Of a DNA stretch of 64,000 nt, positions 1-7,108 are shown piece after piece. Position 1 is the first letter of the stretch, and each line of letters starts with the position of its first letter. Origin of the DNA: Oscillospiraceae bacterium (GTDB taxonomy: Bacteria; Bacillota; Clostridia; Oscillospirales; Ruminococcaceae); NCBI GenBank assembly GCA_017432285.1, contig JAFRJM010000003.1, positions 1 to 64,000 of the forward strand. Direction: 5' to 3'. The notes beneath the pieces were generated by a model. The model saw nothing but the letters and a program-made list of their open reading frames with translations. It was not told where the DNA came from and made no database searches. Both the position numbers and the translations under genes were made by a program.

Positions 1-140
1 AGTTTTTTAAGCACTGTGTACGTAGTGGATTTCTTCCATTCCAGCTGTTCCCAGCACAGTTGTACCAGTTCTCTTGAAGAAAGCGGTTCGTTCTCCCATA
101 TGATATCCGCAAATTTGGACTCAATATTACCAAGCTTCAT
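1..140 (-). CDS. BlaI/MecI-family transcriptional repressor (partial, N-terminal part)
   Basis: Only the first 46 codons are inside the window; the gene runs off the left edge. The protein begins MKLGNIESKFADIIWENEPL and continues into a segment rich in basic and aromatic residues ending TTYTVLKK, the typical winged-helix start of BlaI/MecI/CopY repressors. These proteins bind a palindrome in their own promoter and are usually inactivated by proteolysis through a BlaR-type sensor protease, which would lie further left. The start codon ATG at 138-140 is preceded by a strong AAGGAGGAAAATT-type ribosome site, and a perfect palindrome sits 26 bp upstream. The family call is fairly sure; target genes are unknown. 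Confidence 0.8.
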   Translation of the reverse strand, partial: MKLGNIESKFADIIWENEPLSSRELVQLCWEQLEWKKSTTYTVLKK

Positions 141-165
141 AATTTTCCTCCTTGGTCTACTTCCA

Positions 166-185
166 ATAGACTAAAGTTAGTCTAT
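166..185. promoter_or_regulatory. Palindromic operator for the BlaI-type repressor
   Basis: Two perfect 9-bp arms (ATAGACTAA and TTAGTCTAT) are separated by AG. The site lies just upstream of the BlaI-type gene, where autoregulatory operators of this family normally sit. Part of the arm (TAGTCTAT) recurs in AT-rich sequence immediately to the right. Binding is inferred, not shown. Confidence 0.7.
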
Positions 186-310
186 CACTTATAGACCGTG
201 AATGCAAGCATTGATTTCAAAGAATGACTATATCAAACTGCCATTACACTCCATTTTTGTGAGCCGGTAATTCTTCTGATGTTAGAATAAAAGATAATAC
301 GTGTTTTATG

Positions 311-344
311 AAAAAGATCTGGTGGCAATTCTCCAGATCTTTTT
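311..344. terminator. Bidirectional-type intrinsic terminator
   Basis: Arms AAAAAGATCTGG and CCAGATCTTTTT are perfectly complementary around a 10-nt loop, with A and T runs on both sides, so it could work in either direction. It lies between the BlaI-type gene promoter and the mobile element. Confidence 0.65.
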
Positions 345-455
345 GTTTATAACGCTTTCCTTTTGTACGGAACCTGATGGATTCCTAAAAGAGCATAAAA
401 ACGATTGATTTTGAAGGAATGGGGTACAATTTCAGAAAATCACTATGTATAGCAA

Positions 456-497
456 AAAACGCCTATGTTACAGAAAGTGCTGTAACATAGGCGTTTT
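456..497. terminator. Long perfect hairpin, probable terminator after the relaxase gene
   Basis: Two perfectly complementary 18-nt arms (starting AAAACGCCTATG, ending CATAGGCGTTTT) enclose a 6-nt loop. It lies 78 bp beyond the mob stop codon in the direction of mob transcription and carries A/T runs on both flanks, fitting a bidirectional terminator. Its perfect symmetry also makes it a possible element-end structure. Confidence 0.6.
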
Positions 498-574
498 CTT
501 ATGCACCGAATGAGAGGATCCGCGATACACGGCAAAGCCTTGAACACAGAGTGTTTGTCGATGGTAGCAGAGAG

Positions 575-1945
575 TTAAAGGTCCAAATCTCTGCTGCGAT
601 GATGTGCTTTTCTCGTGTCTGATTGCGAAATACTTTTTGATTCCCGAAGCGCCTCGTGTTGTAAAGAAAGCTCCTGGACCTTAGTAATTAACCATTTTGC
701 GATGTTCGGGAATTTCTCAAGCGCCTGAAGAAAAGGCTTACATTTCTCATACAACTGATCGAATCGCTCCTGAAGTTGCTCAAGCTTATCCTGTAACTTG
801 TCAATGGTGCCTGAAGCTCTATAGTATTTCGAGCGATAGAAGGATGCATCGTTCTCCGCTTCAAAAACTCTTGTTTTTAAAAACTCAATTTGAATTTTAC
901 TATCGACACCTGTTACTGCAAGAGATTTGAGATCAGAATATTCTTCAGGAGATAAGCTGATTCTTCCGGTCAGTGATTTCTTTCCCATAGCATCTACATC
1001 TGCTCTGGTTTTATTCACTGCAGCGATAGGTTCATAGACTGCTTTTTCTCTTTCCAGATCGCTGGTTAAAGAGTTGAGCTCCTGTTTTTTGAGATCTACA
1101 TCATCGCTTATGAGAGAGTATTCCTGTTCGGAAAGATACTTTTCCTCGCTGATCTCAGAGAGCCTTTCCTTGTCTTTTTGGATCTGATACTGCAGAGAAG
1201 TGAGATGCTCAGCAGTGCTTCCGAGAGCACCTCGCTCGAAATCTCGGTATCCGGCGTCGCGCATATGATCGATGAATTCATCCTGCAATATGCTGTAGGA
1301 TGGTCTGTATTTCGGCTTTCCGTTTGATCTGAAAACAGGTTCCCCGCGGTCATCTGTCATGGGTTCGGTGGATGCCCATTTCTTTGAATGGCTGATCTGA
1401 TGGATCACCTCTTTGACAGTCCCGCGCAGTTCAGGATCCTTACAGCGCTTGCTCCAACGGATCTCTTTGTTTACAACAGGAACCACTACTGCGTGCATAT
1501 GATAGTGGTAAGTTGGGACTCCGAGCTCATCCGTTGCGGCTTTATTGATCTCGTCTGCGTGCATCACAGCGGAGAGTATATAGTCGGATCCGAACTTCTT
1601 TTCCAGGAAGTGATATGCCTCTTCGTAGAACTGTTTAGCGTATTCATAACCGCCGTGGCGGTCGAAATACATTGTGTTTACATCGAGAACGAGCTCATCA
1701 AAGAGTGTTGCATCCGGTCTAAGACCCCGCCTCGAGACCATACCTTTCTCTTCCATTTCAGTGAGGATCTCCATATATGTCCTGTCTCCGGGATCCTTGA
1801 AATGTACGTTGTACAGTATCCTTTCGGGATCGACATTTATATTCGAATAGGTATCATTTTTGCGTTCATTGTGCCTCTCAGAGGCTCCGATTGAGGACGC
1901 CCCGTATTGTTTCACTCTGACGCAGCTAAAATCGGTTTTAGGCAT
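575..1945 (-). CDS. mob: MobV-family relaxase (plasmid recombination/mobilization protein)
   Basis: The 456-residue protein has the Pre/Mob (MobV) relaxase fold at its N-terminus. A conserved histidine in SAVMHADE (about H129) and the metal-binding H-Y-H-M-H triad (H147, H149, H151) are present. Residues 240-400 are strongly charged and predicted coiled coil, as is usual for the C-terminal half of MobV proteins. The enzyme nicks one strand at oriT and leads it into a recipient cell with the help of a co-resident conjugation machine. The start ATG at 1943-1945 follows a good AAGAAAGGA site. It is the last gene of the element's minus-strand set; a candidate oriT lies about 75-105 bp upstream. 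Confidence 0.9.
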   Translation of the reverse strand: MPKTDFSCVRVKQYGASSIGASERHNERKNDTYSNINVDPERILYNVHFKDPGDRTYMEILTEMEEKGMVSRRGLRPDATLFDELVLDVNTMYFDRHGGYEYAKQFYEEAYHFLEKKFGSDYILSAVMHADEINKAATDELGVPTYHYHMHAVVVPVVNKEIRWSKRCKDPELRGTVKEVIHQISHSKKWASTEPMTDDRGEPVFRSNGKPKYRPSYSILQDEFIDHMRDAGYRDFERGALGSTAEHLTSLQYQIQKDKERLSEISEEKYLSEQEYSLISDDVDLKKQELNSLTSDLEREKAVYEPIAAVNKTRADVDAMGKKSLTGRISLSPEEYSDLKSLAVTGVDSKIQIEFLKTRVFEAENDASFYRSKYYRASGTIDKLQDKLEQLQERFDQLYEKCKPFLQALEKFPNIAKWLITKVQELSLQHEALRESKSISQSDTRKAHHRSRDLDL

Positions 1946-2018
1946 GTTTTTCCTTTCTTTTCGGCCCAGATCTTAATCTGAGCATTTCGTAAATACACGG
2001 ATCGATGTGCTGATTTCC

Positions 2019-2048
2019 GTTACACAACATTCCCTGAATGTGTGTAAC
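2019..2048. other. Candidate origin of transfer (oriT)
   Basis: An imperfect inverted repeat lies 74 bp upstream of mob. Arms GTTACACA/TGTGTAAC continue into CATTC/GAATG around a CCT loop, with one bulged base. Read on the minus strand the layout resembles the pMV158/pUB110 MobV oriT: a left arm with ACACA, a short loop, and a bulged right arm ending TGTGT where nicking would occur. The position relative to the relaxase is also the same. No nick site can be proven from sequence. Confidence 0.5.
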
Positions 2049-2096
2049 CCACTATGACACTTTCACGTCCTTGCGACCGTGCAAAGATGTCGTGGG

Positions 2097-2114
2097 CAAG
2101 GGGAGAGCCCCTTG
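2097..2114. repeat. Short GC-rich hairpin
   Basis: CAAGGGG and CCCCTTG flank AGAG, a perfect 7-bp stem in the gene-free 1946-2294 stretch. Together with the oriT candidate and the nested repeats at 2223-2308 it fills this 349-bp gap; no coding region is seen there. Confidence 0.4.
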
Positions 2115-2222
2115 ACTCCCGCAGCAGGCAACAAAAGACAGTGCCGACAACCGAGGCACTGCATTTGTTACCTCCGCTTTTGTTACCAGCCGAGAACAAG
2201 ATCAGGCATGGTTTCAAGATGT

Positions 2223-2308
2223 CAATAAGTCAATAAGGCGGTATGTATCAGGGGAAGAGGTCAATTAATGACTTCTTCCCCCGACTCGTTGTACTTATTG
2301 ACTTATTG
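2223..2308. repeat. Nested inverted repeats between the ATPase and relaxase genes
   Basis: The outer arms are 15 bp and perfect: CAATAAGTCAATAAG at 2223-2237 and its complement at 2294-2308, which overlaps the last codons of the ATPase gene. Each outer arm is itself a tandem CAATAAG pair. Between them a strong hairpin at 2251-2281 (GGGGAAGA...TCTTCCCC, one wobble) has no clear T run. It may end ATPase transcription or be a replication or transfer site. Confidence 0.55.
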
Positions 2309-3461
2309 AACTGTTCCCGTCGGGAAGATACCAGGTCCACAGATCCCCGATCTTTATCGACCTGGCATTCACAGACTTCTTTGCCTTTTTGATCGTGCCC
2401 TGTTTGAAGCCTGCGTCTTTCAGCCGCGCTTCACACTCCGCTGCCGGATGCGGCCTGTTGTCTGAGAGCATTTCCTGAATAAAGTCTGCTGCTTCGCGCG
2501 TCTTATCAGCCGGTCTACCAATCGTGGTCGTACAGAATTCCTTCATCAGTTTTTCTGCTGTCGATTCGATCTCTTCTTCGAATGTGATGCCCCTCTCACT
2601 GATCCTGAAGGCGATCCCGGCGCCCAGAGGAGACAGGTTTGATTTCGCCTGGACAAAATATCTCTTGTCCTGCTCTTCCGGATCTCTGAGAAGCATCATG
2701 ACGCTTCTTACGGATCCGGAGATATCGACGGAGCCGGTGACCCGGTACAGAGCTTTCAGTCCTTCTGCCTTATTCATGTGAGAGATGGCGACGATGGCAC
2801 ACCCGGTATCTTTGGCGACCTGTGCGAGGCAGCTGAACTGAGGCCGGACCTCATTGGCTGCGTTCATGTTTACATTTCCGATGTAAGCGCTGACAGGATC
2901 CAGGATCAGGAGCTTTGCTCCTGTACGGAGGATGGCTTCTCTGATGCGTTTATCCGAGAATGTGAGCCGCTTCTTGTCTTCCCTGATGAAGAACAGTTTT
3001 GTGCGGTCACCTCCGGCTTTGATGAATCTGGGAATGATCGTGTCCTCCGGATCATCTTCTGTCGTCTGGTAGATCACTGTGAGGGGATCCATCTGTTCTT
3101 CCGGCTCAGCGAAGGGGAGGGGACCTCCCCTTGTGAGCGCGGCTGCGATTGTCAGCATGAAAGTGCTTTTCCCTTCACCCGGATCTCCGGTGAGGAGTGA
3201 CAGCTTTCCGAATGGGAAGTAATTCTTCCACAGCCACCGGACAGAGACCGGATCGATCTCGTCTGCTCTGATCAGTTCCAGGTCACTGTCATGCCCTGTA
3301 TGCTTCTGCGATTCGTTATATCTTCGCAGAAGATCCAGTGCTTCAAAATTGTTCTTGAACAACGGACTCGAATCGAGTACACTGTCCTCAGAAGGTTGGG
3401 GTGATCGCTCGTCATTTGTTGCAGCAAATGATTTCGGAGCGGTCATTTCGTTTTCTTGCAT
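2295..3461 (-). CDS. RecA/RepA-like AAA ATPase of the mobile element
   Basis: The 388-residue protein has a Walker A motif GDPGEGKST (about residues 92-100) and a Walker B-type LLILDP (D188), with the layout of RepA-like hexameric helicase or RadA-like ATPases found beside primases or in small mobile elements. The C-terminal 80 residues, rich in Lys and ending in short helices, resemble a winged-helix DNA-binding tail. It probably acts in element replication after excision or transfer, which is inference. The start ATG follows GAAAGGAG. It sits 4 bp after the MobC-like gene, indicating one transcript. Its stop codon lies inside an inverted repeat. Confidence 0.75.
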   Translation of the reverse strand: MQENEMTAPKSFAATNDERSPQPSEDSVLDSSPLFKNNFEALDLLRRYNESQKHTGHDSDLELIRADEIDPVSVRWLWKNYFPFGKLSLLTGDPGEGKSTFMLTIAAALTRGGPLPFAEPEEQMDPLTVIYQTTEDDPEDTIIPRFIKAGGDRTKLFFIREDKKRLTFSDKRIREAILRTGAKLLILDPVSAYIGNVNMNAANEVRPQFSCLAQVAKDTGCAIVAISHMNKAEGLKALYRVTGSVDISGSVRSVMMLLRDPEEQDKRYFVQAKSNLSPLGAGIAFRISERGITFEEEIESTAEKLMKEFCTTTIGRPADKTREAADFIQEMLSDNRPHPAAECEARLKDAGFKQGTIKKAKKSVNARSIKIGDLWTWYLPDGNSSISQ

Positions 3462-3465
3462 GTAT

Positions 3466-3786
3466 TCACGCTCCTTTCATACCTCCGAAAATTACTGTGA
3501 TCAAATTAATGTTTTCAAGCAGGTCTTCGTCTACGGACTGACCTGCTTCTATTCTTTTAAGCTGATCCAGGATAGCTTCCATATGATCCTTGAGTGCTTT
3601 GTACACTCTGGGGTTGCCCTGAACGACGATATCTCTGTTGAGACATCTCCGATAGCAGTATTCCTGCTTCGGCAATCCTGAGAGAGCGACTGCAGCATTG
3701 ATCTGCTCATTTTCTTCCGGCGATACCCTGAATGCTACAGTTAAACTCCTGAAGCGGTTGTGCTTGTCTACGTTTTTCTTTGGCAT
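3466..3786 (-). CDS. MobC-like mobilization accessory protein
   Basis: This 106-residue basic protein begins MPKKNVDKHNRFRSLTVAFR and continues with a segment like the ribbon-helix-helix DNA-binding part of relaxosome accessory proteins (SPEENEQINAAVALSGLPKQ). The remainder is a helical, acidic tail. Proteins of this size and pattern in Clostridia usually lie next to relaxases or integrases and help open or mark oriT. The gene begins one base after the integrase stop codon and is followed after 4 bp by the ATPase gene. The family call is by pattern only; it could instead be an element regulator. Confidence 0.6.
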   Translation of the reverse strand: MPKKNVDKHNRFRSLTVAFRVSPEENEQINAAVALSGLPKQEYCYRRCLNRDIVVQGNPRVYKALKDHMEAILDQLKRIEAGQSVDEDLLENINLITVIFGGMKGA

Positions 3787-3787
3787 A

Positions 3788-4864
3788 TCAGACGTCTCCT
3801 TTCTGCTCCTGCAATTTGTTTACCATCTCTTTTTGAACTGATGGAAATAGGTGGGAGTATCTGTAAGTGATCTCAATAGCCTCGTGGCCTACCCGTTCTG
3901 CAATTGCCAGCGGCGTGAATCCCATATTGATCAGCAGGCTGATGTGACTGTGCCGGAGATCATGGATGCGGATCCTCTTGACTCCCGCGAGCTTGGAATA
4001 CTTTTTCATCTTCAGAAGCAGGTAGTCTTTGCTGACTGGGAACAATCTATCGTCCGGATCGATATGATACTGGAGGGAGATATATTCTTTAACTTCCTCT
4101 ACCAGGAACGAGGGAATTGAGACAGTCCTGACACTTTTCTTAGTTTTCGGTTTGGTGATGACATCTTCTCCGTGAATTCGGTGATATGTCTTAGTGATGG
4201 AGAGAGTCTCGTTATCGAAGTCGAAGTCTGACGGAGTCAGCGCTAGAAGTTCTCCTTCTCTGATCCCGGTCCAGTACAATATCTCGAAGGCGTAGTATGA
4301 GAGTGGATCGTCCATGGCCTGATAACTGAACTTCTCATACTCTTCCTTGGTCCAGAAATCGATCTTTACTTCGTCTTCTGAACCCATATTTCCGACCTTA
4401 CGAGCTGGATTCGAACGGAGATCATAGTTGTTGACCGCAAAATTGAAGATGCAGCTGAGTTGGTTGTGAATTGTCTTGAGATAGCTTTTGGAGTACGGCG
4501 CTCCGTTCTCGGATTGATGGGATATCAGATCATTCTGCCATGCAATAACATCCCGGGTTGTTATGGCGTTTACTGCTTTTCTTCCGAAATACGGAATTAT
4601 ATGTGCCTTGATTACATGCTGCTTCATCTCATAAGTACTTTGCTTTAGCCGAGGTTTCATTGTCTCAAGATAGATATCAATGAAATCTGACATCTTCATA
4701 TCCATACTGGCATTCTGCTGTAATTCGAAATCATTCTCCCATAGAACGGCATCTCTCTTGGTTGTGAAGCCTCTCTTGCATTTTTGCTTTCGCTTTCCCT
4801 TTGAATCGAAGTAGTAAACCATCGAATACCATTTTCCGGTACTCTTATCCTTGTACACCGACAT
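3788..4864 (-). CDS. int: Tyrosine recombinase/integrase
   Basis: The 358-residue protein has all parts of a Tn916/phage-type tyrosine integrase. An N-terminal arm-binding domain is seen (VYKDKSTGKWY...), then a SAM-like core-binding domain (about 55-160) and a catalytic domain. The catalytic residues are visible: Arg in TGIREGEL (R202), HDLRH (H301, R304), RVGH (H327) and the nucleophile Tyr in YRYSHLF (Y336). It joins and excises the element at short att cores. The gene overlaps the excisionase gene by 20 bp and is read from the strong minus-strand promoter at 5221-5249. It appears intact. Confidence 0.93.
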   Translation of the reverse strand: MSVYKDKSTGKWYSMVYYFDSKGKRKQKCKRGFTTKRDAVLWENDFELQQNASMDMKMSDFIDIYLETMKPRLKQSTYEMKQHVIKAHIIPYFGRKAVNAITTRDVIAWQNDLISHQSENGAPYSKSYLKTIHNQLSCIFNFAVNNYDLRSNPARKVGNMGSEDEVKIDFWTKEEYEKFSYQAMDDPLSYYAFEILYWTGIREGELLALTPSDFDFDNETLSITKTYHRIHGEDVITKPKTKKSVRTVSIPSFLVEEVKEYISLQYHIDPDDRLFPVSKDYLLLKMKKYSKLAGVKRIRIHDLRHSHISLLINMGFTPLAIAERVGHEAIEITYRYSHLFPSVQKEMVNKLQEQKGDV

Positions 4865-5045
4865 TTCTGTTGTCCTCCGTGAAAAACCTTTTCATAAAAT
4901 AATTGCGGTCTGTCCGTCCCTGGATCACGATCAGGCCTTTGGCTTTAAGCTCTTCATTGAGCATGCGGATGTACTTGTAGCTGGAGGCTTTTGTAACACC
5001 AAGGATCTCAGCTACTTCGTCTGGGTAGATAAATCTTTTTTCCAT
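4845..5045 (-). CDS. xis: Excisionase-like helix-turn-helix protein
   Basis: This 66-residue protein begins MEKRFIYPDEVAEILGVTKA, a MerR-like/excisionase winged-helix start in which the helix DEVAEILGVTKASSYKYI would contact DNA. Such small proteins next to integrases bend att DNA and favour excision. It overlaps the integrase gene by 20 bp, so the two are co-translated. The start ATG follows GGAGAAAAA. A role in excision is inferred from position and size; a purely regulatory role remains possible. Confidence 0.75.
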   Translation of the reverse strand: MEKRFIYPDEVAEILGVTKASSYKYIRMLNEELKAKGLIVIQGRTDRNYFMKRFFTEDNRNVGVQG

Positions 5046-5220
5046 TTTTTCTCCTTTACTTTTTTCTGCACAAATACTTCTTTCGTGTCGGAATACTTTC
5101 TGAGTCGCCTTCCGAGTCGCCCGGGCGAGGATACCGTCCCGGGCTGTGCGTCCCGGATTTCGGCGGTTTTACTATGTGGAAACCTCCCACAACTTAAACC
5201 TAAAAAGGTAAGTACTGGCT

Positions 5221-5249
5221 ATTATAATATTCAAATATAGTTAAGTCAA
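5221..5249 (-). promoter_or_regulatory. Promoter for the xis-int-mob gene set
   Basis: On the minus strand TTGACT (5249-5244) and TATAAT (5226-5221) are separated by exactly 17 bp. The site is 176 bp upstream of the xis start and faces it. It is close to a perfect sigma-A promoter. Confidence 0.75.
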
Positions 5250-5293
5250 CACCTAAATAGTTACGAAATTTAAACAATAATCGGTAATTCCTA

Positions 5294-5322
5294 TTGACTG
5301 GCTTAAACGGAAATGCTAAAAT
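5294..5322 (+). promoter_or_regulatory. Promoter for the XRE-type regulator
   Basis: TTGACT and TAAAAT are separated by 17 bp and lie 68 bp upstream of the regulator start at 5391. This promoter and the divergent one at 5221-5249 are only 44 bp apart, so one bound repressor could control both. The 5046-5390 interval otherwise holds GC-rich repeated GAGTCGCC words at 5101-5130 and no gene. Confidence 0.7.
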
Positions 5323-5390
5323 AGGCACAAGGTTGATAAAGGATGGCAAATCCTGATAAATCTGCATAAAAGATCGTGGAGGACATTCTT

Positions 5391-5951
5391 ATGTCTGTTG
5401 GCAGCAGAATTCGTCATTTTAGACAAAAAAATCATTTAAAACAGCGAGAACTTGGGTTGATGATTGGGCTCTCAGATGTGTCTGCAGAGGTCAGAATCAA
5501 CCAATATGAGTCCGGAGCAAGGACACCGCGGCCTGATGTGCTCCAAAAACTTGCTGATGTGTTTCATATTTCACCTCGAGCATTGATTGATTCGGATGTT
5601 TATTCGGGTATTGGATTTATGCATACGATGTTTGCTATTGAAGATACCTATGATCTGGAAGTTATGCGTATGGGGACAGATGTTGTTGCGCGTTTCAAGG
5701 ATGCGAGCGTAGCAAACATGGATCCGACTTCTACAACTCCTACTGTGGAGACTTGTCTGCTTGAATGGGCCACGAAATATATGAGCTGGCAGAATGGGGA
5801 GATCACTAGGGAAGAGTATGATTCCTGGCGGTACAATTTCCCGGAGGAATACCTGAAAGAAGTCGAAGAGACATTCACAGAGGAAAAGATGCCATCTCCT
5901 TATATGGAGAAGTACATATCCCTGAAAAAAGAGTTGGACCAGTGCAAGTAA
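5391..5951 (+). CDS. XRE-family transcriptional regulator of the mobile element
   Basis: The 186-residue protein begins with a clear XRE/Cro helix-turn-helix (about residues 1-65: RIRHFRQKNHLKQRELGLMIGL and a PRPDVLQKLADVF end). It is followed by a 120-residue helical domain of unknown role. The ATG at 5391 is chosen because GTGGAGG lies 8 nt upstream; the in-frame GTG at 5376 is itself part of that ribosome site. It is divergent from xis-int and probably represses or times excision. A hairpin terminator follows at 5972-6020. The C-terminal domain was not recognised. Confidence 0.8.
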   Translation: MSVGSRIRHFRQKNHLKQRELGLMIGLSDVSAEVRINQYESGARTPRPDVLQKLADVFHISPRALIDSDVYSGIGFMHTMFAIEDTYDLEVMRMGTDVVARFKDASVANMDPTSTTPTVETCLLEWATKYMSWQNGEITREEYDSWRYNFPEEYLKEVEETFTEEKMPSPYMEKYISLKKELDQCK

Positions 5952-5971
5952 CTAAACTGTTGATGCAATAA

Positions 5972-6020
5972 AAAAAGCCTGATTTAAATGCCATTTCTTG
6001 ACATCTAAATCAGGTTTTTT
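5972..6020 (+). terminator. Intrinsic terminator after the XRE-type gene
   Basis: Arms AAAAAGCCTGATTTA and TAAATCAGGTTTTTT pair with one G-U wobble around a 19-nt loop and end in T6. The A run on the other side may also stop guaA transcripts. Confidence 0.75.
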
Positions 6021-6039
6021 AAATACTGTACAGTATTTA
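6020..6039. promoter_or_regulatory. 20-bp perfect palindrome beyond guaA
   Basis: TAAATACTGTACAGTATTTA is its own reverse complement. Its core ACTGTACAGT occurs again upstream of xpt at 7799-7808. It lies between the XRE-gene terminator and guaA, in the expected attachment region, and could be a regulator or recombinase binding site. Confidence 0.5.
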
Positions 6040-6087
6040 GAGTGTGGTTGTTATTATCAAATTATTATCAATTTGACTTTTGAGAGC

Positions 6088-6118
6088 CCGCAAACCCTAG
6101 TAAATACAGGGGTTTCCG
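6088..6118. repeat. Imperfect inverted repeat at the guaA/element junction
   Basis: The sequence AAACCCTAGTAAATACAGGGGTTT is a near-palindrome 15 bp from the guaA stop codon. A related word, AAACCCCTGTAAATAC, lies at 47705-47720 upstream of rplU. An attachment-core role is possible but unproven. Confidence 0.4.
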
Positions 6119-6130
6119 CGATTCACTCAA

Positions 6131-7105
6131 CTATTCCCACTCTATCGTGGATACAGGTTTATCAGACATGTCCCATAGGACACGGTTCACACCAGGGACT
6201 TCAGCGATAACTCTGTCACGGATTGTACGGAGAGTCTCCCAGGGAAGAACAACTGCTTCAGCAGTAACTGCATCTACAGTATTTATCGCACGGATGACTA
6301 CTGACCAACCCATATAGCGTTTGCCGTCTTTAATCCCTGTTGACTGCATATCAGGGATGATAGCGAAATACTGCCACGGTGTTTTCTCGAGTTTGCCGAT
6401 CTCTTCTCTCACAATTGCATCTGCTTCACGGAGAGATTCCAGCCTGTCTCTTGTAATTGCGCCAACGCAGCGTACTCCAAGACCAGGGCCAGGGAATGGC
6501 TGACGGTATACCATGCTGTCCGGTAGCCCCAAAGCTTTTCCTACTACACGGACTTCATCTTTATAAAGCAATTTCACCGGCTCTACTAATTCGAACGTAA
6601 GGCCTTCTGGAAGACCGCCAACGTTGTGATGAGCTTTAACTCCGTCGGATTCAAGGATATCAGGATAGATTGTCCCTTGTCCTAGGAACTTGATGCCGTC
6701 GAGTTTTTCCGCTTCCTCGGCAAAAACATCGATAAACTCTTTGCCTATGATCTTTCTTTTTTGTTCAGGGTCGCTTACACCGGCAAGTTTATCAAGAAAA
6801 CGGTCAACAGCATCAACATAAATGAGGTTTGCATCCATCTGATTGCGGAAAACCTCGATGACCTGCTCAGGTTCGCCTTTACGCAGGAGACCATGATTTA
6901 CATGAACACATGTCAGCTGTTTTCCGATAGCCTTGATTAATAGGGCAGCAACAACTGATGAGTCAACACCGCCGGAGAGAGCAAGCAGAACTTTTCCATC
7001 GCCGATCTGCGCCTTCAATTCTTTTATTTGTTCATCGATAAAGGCAAGAGCCTGTTTTTCTGTTGTGATCCTTTCCATTGATTCCGGACGTACATTTCCG
7101 CTCAT
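6131..7105 (-). CDS. guaA: GMP synthase, ATP-pyrophosphatase subunit (no glutaminase domain)
   Basis: The protein makes GMP from XMP, ATP and ammonia. The 324 residues match only the second half of ordinary 510-525-residue GuaA: the N-type pyrophosphatase domain with the PP-loop SGGVDSS (44-50) and the C-terminal dimerization domain ending PVSTIEWE. The glutamine amidotransferase half is absent, and no such gene lies beside it. The start ATG is supported by CAGGAGG 8 nt upstream, so the short form is not a start error. It lies 3 bp after xpt, in one purine-salvage operon. Its 3' end borders the mobile element. It may use a separate glutaminase subunit or free ammonia. Confidence 0.92.
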   Translation of the reverse strand: MSGNVRPESMERITTEKQALAFIDEQIKELKAQIGDGKVLLALSGGVDSSVVAALLIKAIGKQLTCVHVNHGLLRKGEPEQVIEVFRNQMDANLIYVDAVDRFLDKLAGVSDPEQKRKIIGKEFIDVFAEEAEKLDGIKFLGQGTIYPDILESDGVKAHHNVGGLPEGLTFELVEPVKLLYKDEVRVVGKALGLPDSMVYRQPFPGPGLGVRCVGAITRDRLESLREADAIVREEIGKLEKTPWQYFAIIPDMQSTGIKDGKRYMGWSVVIRAINTVDAVTAEAVVLPWETLRTIRDRVIAEVPGVNRVLWDMSDKPVSTIEWE

Positions 7106-7108
7106 TTT

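Larger units (their letters stand above)
186..574. other. Gene-free stretch with two hairpins
   Basis: No credible coding region is seen here. The stretch holds the two strong hairpins listed separately (311-344 and 456-497) and otherwise AT-rich sequence. It may contain the left junction of the mobile element, but no repeat of the guaA 3' end was found in it. Confidence 0.5.
456..6130. mobile_element. Integrated mobilizable element (MobV relaxase, tyrosine integrase) next to guaA
   Basis: The gene set is relaxase, RecA-like ATPase, MobC-like protein, integrase and excisionase on the minus strand, with a divergent XRE regulator. This is a compact integrative mobilizable element with no type IV secretion genes, so it would need a helper for transfer. 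The right side meets the 3' end of guaA, a well-known integration hotspot for tyrosine-recombinase elements. The left boundary is not resolved: no direct repeat of the guaA terminus was found at 1-575. The limits given are therefore approximate. Confidence 0.6.

Noticed and set aside
518..529. Possible left att site TCCGCGATACAC
   Set aside because: It matches TCCGCGATTCAC near guaA at 11 of 12 bases, but a match of this size over such distances is not convincing and the guaA end itself is not repeated.
1388..1894. 168-codon open frame on the plus strand
   Set aside because: It lies opposite the MobV gene, has no ribosome site, and its translation has no recognisable features.
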